A stretch of DNA of 64,000 bases, from the NCBI GenBank assembly GCA_027491115.1, contig JAIXWV010000030.1:1-64000 (forward strand), given 5' to 3'. Of this stretch, positions 59,076 through 64,000 are shown piece by piece (the first letter of the stretch is position 1; the number at the start of each line of letters is the position of its first letter). The notes under the pieces were generated by a model, which saw nothing but the letters and a program-made list of their open reading frames with translations, was not told the DNA's origin and ran no database searches. This DNA comes from Pseudomonadota bacterium (GTDB lineage Bacteria; Bdellovibrionota; UBA1018; CAIMNF01). A program made the translations under genes and the position numbers.

Positions 59076-60045
59076 GGAATTTCGCCTGGAAGAAATGAAA
59101 CTGGTTCTTGAACGATCGGTAATTGTCGAAGGCGCGGTAAATCAGGGTCACTTTGGTCTGCTTTCGTGCTGCGCACTCGTAGATCAAAGTTGCCCCACCC
59201 TGAAAAATGGTGGCGAGCCCAAGCCCTGCGCCAGCCTGGCCTTGCTTCACGGTGTAGTCGCTATCTTTGTAATTGATCGAAACATGATGAAGCAACCGAG
59301 CCCGATCGAGCGAACCCCACTGATCCACCACACTGACCCCCACATAGTGTCCGTCGAAACCGATCTTCATCAATGAGACTTCCCGATCCGACAAAGCTCT
59401 CGACTGGTTCCGCTCTGTGGCCGTGTAAACCGGACGGCCGAAATTGTCGGTGGGCGCATCGAAGATCGCATTCATCAGGACTTCGTCGACCGAGTTGGCG
59501 ATGATGTTCGCGATCCTGGGAGGAATCTTCCCCTGCATGAGGTACTGCCGGACCGCCTCTGCCACCTCTTGCTTCTGTTCAGAATGCTCGATCTTCAGAT
59601 ACTGGACCCCTCCGCGTTCACCCAGAAAGTCCTCAAGATCCTTCGAATTATTGACAGCGCCAGCCTTCAGGTACCTGGCGTAGAAGCGCGCGGCCTCTTC
59701 GTGTTCTTGGGTGGGGCGCTGGACGAAATTTGCGAATAACGGGCTTGTCGTGAGCTCTCGATTCTCCGCAAGAGTTCGGTCGCTCAGGAAGTGAAACAAC
59801 CCCGCCGGCAACTGATCTCCACCAAGAAGACCGAACTTGGCCTGAAGTGCGGACTCAAATTCGCGCAGACGCCCCGGGGCATCGACGTCGATGAACACTC
59901 CGTCACACGCCTGCGCTGAAATGACACCGACTGCCGCGTTAACCTCCGGCACCGTTTGAACGGTAGCGCCATTGTAGGCAGCAATCTCAGCGAGGAATGA
60001 GGGATCCTCCGGGTGATCAGAAATCAGGAGGAAGGTTGCGGCCAT
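59068..60045 (-). CDS. Receiver-like plus HATPase protein (anti-sigma/kinase-type)
   Basis: 325 residues. The N-terminal domain (about 1-125) has a receiver-like fold with Asp53/Asp55 in VFIDVDAPG where the phosphate acceptor is expected. A helical link leads to a GHKL ATPase domain (about 150-305): Glu188 and Asn192 in SVDEVLMNAIF, and G-box AGAGLGLATIFQGG at 271-284. No HisKA dimerization domain is seen, as in SpoIIAB/RsbW-type regulators. It sits 3 bp from the STAS/zinc ribbon gene, its likely partner. Confidence 0.78.
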   Translation of the reverse strand: MAATFLLISDHPEDPSFLAEIAAYNGATVQTVPEVNAAVGVISAQACDGVFIDVDAPGRLREFESALQAKFGLLGGDQLPAGLFHFLSDRTLAENRELTTSPLFANFVQRPTQEHEEAARFYARYLKAGAVNNSKDLEDFLGERGGVQYLKIEHSEQKQEVAEAVRQYLMQGKIPPRIANIIANSVDEVLMNAIFDAPTDNFGRPVYTATERNQSRALSDREVSLMKIGFDGHYVGVSVVDQWGSLDRARLLHHVSINYKDSDYTVKQGQAGAGLGLATIFQGGATLIYECAARKQTKVTLIYRAFDNYRSFKNQFHFFQAKFHE

Positions 60046-60048
60046 TCC

Positions 60049-60513
60049 TCAATCCTCCAAGAAATAGAAATACTCTTCGGGATCGTCATCGAATTGGGCG
60101 CCGCAATTGGGGCGTTCGCACTTTGCCTTCGGAACTTGCAGATTGGAGGCTTTCAGCTCGGCAGTGTTGCAGCAAGCGACGAACTCGTTCTGACAGGCCA
60201 CGCAAGAAAACGGAAGCAGGATGGAGACCACCTCTCCACCACATGCAAAATTGGAAATCATGTTGAGCTGCTCGATCACGGAATAGGAGCACTCAATGAA
60301 TCGAAAACGCACACCCTGGCTCTTCAGCGACTGGAAGTACTTCATCCAGGTCTTCACTCCAACGGAGTTGATCCGTGTGATGCCGCGACACTTGACGGTG
60401 AGCACCCCGTCGACAGCGCCGATCAACTGCTCGAAGTTGACGCTCTCCTCAATGGTGCCGCTCAACTCGACCAGCGGGCCCTCTTTCGTTTGCTGTTTGC
60501 GGATCGTTAGCAT
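60049..60513 (-). CDS. STAS-domain protein with C-terminal zinc ribbon
   Basis: 154 residues from the ATG at 60513. An STAS-like domain (about 1-95) carries Ser50 in ITRINSVGVKTWMK, the position phosphorylated in SpoIIAA-type anti-anti-sigma factors. The C-terminal part has two Cys pairs (Cys104/Cys107 in CVAC, Cys132/Cys137 in CERPNC) plus Cys114/Cys115. Fusion of STAS to a zinc ribbon is unusual. The next gene, a HATPase protein, is 3 bp away. A 19-bp gap separates it from the divergent lipoprotein start. Confidence 0.75.
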   Translation of the reverse strand: MLTIRKQQTKEGPLVELSGTIEESVNFEQLIGAVDGVLTVKCRGITRINSVGVKTWMKYFQSLKSQGVRFRFIECSYSVIEQLNMISNFACGGEVVSILLPFSCVACQNEFVACCNTAELKASNLQVPKAKCERPNCGAQFDDDPEEYFYFLED

Positions 60514-60532
60514 AGTCTTGATTCTATCCGGA

Positions 60533-61417
60533 ATGAAAGCGATCACCATAATCCTTTTTGGATGCCTGATTATTCTATCTTCTTGTGCAACAGGCCGGAT
60601 CAATCCGTTCTTGAGTCAATCGGCTGACACAGACCCGTCATCCAAGCTCGACAAGAAAATCGACAAAAAGACCGAGAAGCTGCTCGCGAAGCTCTGGGCT
60701 GAGCGACACGAAAGCGCCTCGCTCTCCCGATTCATCGAAACAGCCAAACCCATCACCCGGAGTCCGGCTGACTCTCGCGACCGGTGGTTGAAGCTTGCCC
60801 GCGCCGAGTACTTGATGGCGGAGTTTCAAGCCGATTCAAGTGTCGAACGTTTGCGGCTGTACTTGTCTGCCGCGCACCGTGCGGAAGCCGCTCTTCATCT
60901 CAACACCTCCTACCGGGACGCCGTGAGCCGGCCACGTGCGGCACCTGAAGACGGTCTCGCCTCCATCGAGCGCCCGGACCTGGAAGCAGCTCATTGGTTT
61001 GCGGAAAGCCTCTATCGCTGGTCGGTGGAATCCGGTCCGGAGCGCGAGCTCAAGCATCGGCGAACGGTGAATTCGTTTTTCAATCATATAGACAAGCTCG
61101 ATCCCGGATTCAATCACGGTGCGGCCGATCGACATTTTGCGATTGAGCACGCTCGATCCCGGGACGGAGACCCTGAAGCCTGGAAGCGCAGTCGCGCCCG
61201 CTTCGAGTCCGCCCTCCGACAACACGGCGGATACTTCGCCAATTCCGTGGCCTACGCCCGTTACTTTGCCCGCCCCACGGGTGACGAGACGCTTTTCAAA
61301 AAACTCCTCGAACAGGTTCTCAAGGATTCTCCGACAAAAATTCCGGGCTCGATCCCTGAACAGATTTTAGAACAAAAACGGGCCAAGGCCCTGTCAACCC
61401 CCAAGAAGGCACCATGA
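60533..61417 (+). CDS. Lipoprotein, helical (TatT/TPR-like)
   Basis: 294 residues from the ATG at 60533. The signal peptide and lipobox SSC place Cys18 as the lipidated residue. The rest is helical: KLARAEYLMAEFQADSSVERL, AAHWFAESLYRWSVE, and repeats ending in a basic tail. It resembles TRAP-transporter TatT lipoproteins or TPR proteins, but the match is weak. The stop overlaps the M16 start as ATGA, so both are likely coupled. Confidence 0.7.
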   Translation: MKAITIILFGCLIILSSCATGRINPFLSQSADTDPSSKLDKKIDKKTEKLLAKLWAERHESASLSRFIETAKPITRSPADSRDRWLKLARAEYLMAEFQADSSVERLRLYLSAAHRAEAALHLNTSYRDAVSRPRAAPEDGLASIERPDLEAAHWFAESLYRWSVESGPERELKHRRTVNSFFNHIDKLDPGFNHGAADRHFAIEHARSRDGDPEAWKRSRARFESALRQHGGYFANSVAYARYFARPTGDETLFKKLLEQVLKDSPTKIPGSIPEQILEQKRAKALSTPKKAP

Positions 61418-64000
61418 CCCTCACGCACAAACCCGAAGAACACAAACTATCCAATGGCATTCCCGTCATTTTCCAACACCTCGACGGCCATGTCGGCACC
61501 TTCCACTGGTGGAACCTGACCGGAAGTACCGACGAGGTGGGCCCCGAAGCGGGGTTCGCGCATTTTCTTGAACACATGCTGTTCAAGGATGCGGGGGCCA
61601 AAGAAGCGGGGACGGCATCCAGCGGGCAAACCGCGCGCTTGATCGAATCCCTCGGCGGAGAGATCAACGCCTACACCACGTTCGACCAAACGGTCTATCA
61701 CGTGACGTGCTCGGAACAGTACTGGGAGAAGGTGATCGACCATTTCGGAGTCATGGCGGCGCCCCAGCGCTTCCTTGCGGAGGACTTCAAGCGGGAGCGG
61801 GAGGTGATCCTCGAGGAGCTTCGCAGGGGACAGGACTCTCCCGACCGACAACTCTACGAGGATCTGTTCGGACTGACCTACAAGAAACACCCCTACGGTC
61901 GCCCGGTGATCGGCTACGAGAAAACACTGAAACAGGCGAAGGTCGGGGATCTCGAACGCTACTATCGCAAGCACTATGTCTCCTCGAGAATGGGCCTCGT
62001 TCTCGTCGGTCCGATCGAGGATGCAAAAGGCGAAAGGAAGAAGCGCTTGCTCCGCGTTCTCGAGAAGCGTTTCGGCAAGCGTGTGATCCCCGAGCGCAAA
62101 GCGGCCCCCCGGTCGCTTCCCGCTGAAAAGCCCGTGCAAGGCTTGAAAACCAAAGCCCGGCACTTCGACATCCAGACTCCCGAACTCGCCATTTCGTTCC
62201 GGATTCCGGAACTCACCCACCCGGACGCTCCCCTGCTTGAAGTCCTTTCCGGAATTCTCGGAACCGGAGAGTCCTCGCGTCTTTACCGCCGCTTGTTTTA
62301 TGATCGCTCCCTGGTGACCGACATCAGCGCGAGCGTTTACATTCCGAAAGATCCGGGGATGTTCCTGATTTCGGCGGAGCTGAAAGAGACCCGCGACCTC
62401 GACACGGTCCTCGGTGAAGTGGTTTCCGAGATCCGCAAGATCATCGAAGACGGAGTGGACCAGGAAGAGATCAATCGTGTGATCGCCCTCATCGAGAGCG
62501 AAAAACTCTACGCCACCCAGACCGTCGACGGCCTTGCCGGCAGGCTAGGACTCCTGAGATTCTCGCTCGGTGACCTGCGCTTCGACTCCGAGTATCTCGA
62601 TCAGATCAAGAGTGTGAATGCTTCGACCCTCAAGCGTCTTGCAAGAGAGTACCTCACCCCTGAGAGAATGAGTCTCGTTCTGTTTCAACCGGAAGCGGAA
62701 CCCTTGCTGGACCTGGCAAGTGTCGCAAAGACAGTTGCTCCCCTTCAATCCGCGCCAACTCCGGTGCGGGCCAAGGTTTCGAAGAAAAAGCCGGGCGAAC
62801 CCGAAATCTTCACGACATCTTCGGGCTTGAAGGTGGCCTATCTGGAACGCCCTGGAACTCCGGTGTTTTCAATCTATGCAGCCGCTTTCGGCGGATCCCG
62901 ATCTGAAATTGGCCTCGGTGAACAGTACTGGGGTGCGAGCCACCTGATCTCTCAGACTTGGGCGAAAGGAACTCCGGAACTCGACTCCCGCAAGTTGAGT
63001 GCCCTGATTGAAGGGTGTGCTGCCTCTCTCGACGGGTTCTCGGGCCGAAACACGATCGGACTCCAGTCGACCGGCCTGATCCGGGACTGGGATCGACTCT
63101 CTTCCCTTTTCTCAGATGTGTTTTTCAATCCGGCTTTTTCGGATGATGAACTCGCTCATGCCAAACGAGTCACCCAAGACATGATTCGCTCAATCCCCAA
63201 TCACTCCTCACAAGTGTGCTCGAAGCTTTTCATGGAGAATCTGTTTGGAGATCACCCCTATGCGCGCACTCCCCTCGGAACCGAGGAGCAAGTGGAGAGG
63301 ATCAGCTCGGCCGACCTGCACCACCTTCATCAGACCTTCATCCATCCGGGCAATCTCTCTCTTGCCGTAGTGGGCGGTGTCTCGCGGCACGCCGTTGAGG
63401 AGTGGCTCGGTCGCTTTGAGGAAAGGCTGTCCAAGCAGAAAAGTCGCTTTGTACAAGAACGTCTCCCCGCCATACCGACACTGCCCGCCCCACGCTGGGC
63501 CGCATCCCGCTTTGACCGCGAGCAGACGCACATCTTGATCGGCGGGACGGGTCTCTCCATGTTCGACCCCGAGCGCCACGCTCTTCGCATTCTTCAAAAC
63601 ATCCTTGGAGGACAGAGTGGACGCCTGTTCATCGAGCTCCGTGAAAAGCGCTCGATGGCTTACTCGGTCGCCCCCACCAGCATGGAGGGGATCGAAACCG
63701 GATATGTGGGGACTTACATCGCTTGCGCCCCGACCAAAAAAGACGAGGCCATCGCGGAAATCAGGAAGGTGATCGAGACCCTCGTGAAGAAAGGCCCCAC
63801 TCCAGCAGAACTCGATCGCGCCAAGAATTATTTCTTGGGCCAACAAGCCATGAGTCTGCAGAGCACCTGGTCCTTGGCCGCAGGGTACGGACTCGAACTC
63901 CTGTACCGGGGCAGCCTCACATCGGATGCCGAGGTGAAAAAGCGGATTCTTTCCGTCACCTCAGCCCAAGTTCGGGCGATCGCCAAGCGTCTCTTGCTGG
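61414..64000 (+). CDS. M16-family zinc metallopeptidase (partial, runs off window)
   Basis: At least 862 residues; the frame stays open to the window end. The inverted zinc motif is His50-x-x-Glu53-His54 in HFLEHMLF, with Glu130 in the downstream REREVILEEL position. A second, inactive-type M16 half begins near residue 455 (GLKVAYLERPGTPVFSIYAAAFGGSR) and carries the FREKRSMAYSV-like block LREKRSMAYSVAPTS. No signal peptide is seen. It probably cleaves peptides, perhaps at the envelope. The 4-bp overlap with the lipoprotein gene suggests joint action. Confidence 0.9.
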   Translation, partial: MTLTHKPEEHKLSNGIPVIFQHLDGHVGTFHWWNLTGSTDEVGPEAGFAHFLEHMLFKDAGAKEAGTASSGQTARLIESLGGEINAYTTFDQTVYHVTCSEQYWEKVIDHFGVMAAPQRFLAEDFKREREVILEELRRGQDSPDRQLYEDLFGLTYKKHPYGRPVIGYEKTLKQAKVGDLERYYRKHYVSSRMGLVLVGPIEDAKGERKKRLLRVLEKRFGKRVIPERKAAPRSLPAEKPVQGLKTKARHFDIQTPELAISFRIPELTHPDAPLLEVLSGILGTGESSRLYRRLFYDRSLVTDISASVYIPKDPGMFLISAELKETRDLDTVLGEVVSEIRKIIEDGVDQEEINRVIALIESEKLYATQTVDGLAGRLGLLRFSLGDLRFDSEYLDQIKSVNASTLKRLAREYLTPERMSLVLFQPEAEPLLDLASVAKTVAPLQSAPTPVRAKVSKKKPGEPEIFTTSSGLKVAYLERPGTPVFSIYAAAFGGSRSEIGLGEQYWGASHLISQTWAKGTPELDSRKLSALIEGCAASLDGFSGRNTIGLQSTGLIRDWDRLSSLFSDVFFNPAFSDDELAHAKRVTQDMIRSIPNHSSQVCSKLFMENLFGDHPYARTPLGTEEQVERISSADLHHLHQTFIHPGNLSLAVVGGVSRHAVEEWLGRFEERLSKQKSRFVQERLPAIPTLPAPRWAASRFDREQTHILIGGTGLSMFDPERHALRILQNILGGQSGRLFIELREKRSMAYSVAPTSMEGIETGYVGTYIACAPTKKDEAIAEIRKVIETLVKKGPTPAELDRAKNYFLGQQAMSLQSTWSLAAGYGLELLYRGSLTSDAEVKKRILSVTSAQVRAIAKRLLL

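Overview
The window looks like a chromosomal segment of a Gram-negative, motile bacterium with moderately high GC. Outer-membrane beta-barrels, many lipoproteins with clear lipoboxes, a lipid A/LPS heptose gene (rfaE2), a Tat component and MotA/MotB all fit this. The mix of type III glutamine synthetase, RNase J, TrmFO, DksA/TraR paralogues, an RDD protein with the N-terminal phrase [15 protein letters not shown], and two good sigma-28 (FliA) promoter matches suggests the Bdellovibrionota or a related predatory/deltaproteobacterial lineage. That placement is inferred from gene content and was not tested by phylogeny. No prophage, insertion sequence or CRISPR array is visible.

Layout. 1-250: a nested palindromic element fused to a tRNA-Ser gene. 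300-10369: metabolism and maintenance (ferredoxin-NADP reductase, TatA, a long aromatic amino acid hydroxylase, DUF423, two Fe(II)/2OG-type or peptidoglycan enzymes, DedA, XerC, TrmFO, an EamA exporter). 10347-13766: SIMPL protein, ychF, pth and prs. 13824-15633: a soluble-type lytic transglycosylase and tRNA-Asn. 15727-22504: the most interesting block. A minus-strand operon of six genes encodes an outer-membrane barrel protein, a lipoprotein, a membrane-anchored protein that joins a duplicated periplasmic domain to a FliG-like rotor domain, MotA, MotB and a tiny membrane protein. A divergent lipoprotein gene carries a near-consensus sigma-28 promoter.

22505-28394: leuS, RNase J, uridine kinase and an MltD-like lytic transglycosylase. 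28357-31279: plus-strand run of a solute-binding-like protein, rsmE, an RDD protein and rfaE2. 31280-34292: envelope lipoproteins (one with two LysM domains) and a deoxynucleoside kinase. 34465-40506: a DksA-family regulator, an outer-membrane protein, an LptM-like micro-lipoprotein, a THUMP-type rRNA methyltransferase and glnN. 40498-47138: a tightly overlapping minus-strand operon of coiled-coil protein, membrane protein, 14-repeat RCC1-like lipoprotein, GT39-type glycosyltransferase, FmdB zinc ribbon and GT2 glycosyltransferase.

49165-49585: a strongly structured stretch, possibly a non-coding RNA or 3' UTR, lies downstream of a 74-residue zinc-finger protein that has its own sigma-28 promoter. 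49694-58488: pckG, PBP4-type carboxypeptidase, AI-2E/PerM-type transporter, isoprenylcysteine-methyltransferase-like protein, a DksA-family protein without a complete zinc site, YihY, an IPNS-like oxygenase and YggS. 58476-64000: Maf, a two-gene partner-switch-like pair (receiver-like/HATPase and STAS/zinc ribbon), a lipoprotein and an M16 protease cut off by the window end.

Taken together, envelope building, cell-wall remodelling and motility dominate. The MotAB/FliG-like operon is the best candidate for an undescribed system: it carries stator, a rotor-like domain fixed in the inner membrane, and outer-membrane components in one transcription unit.
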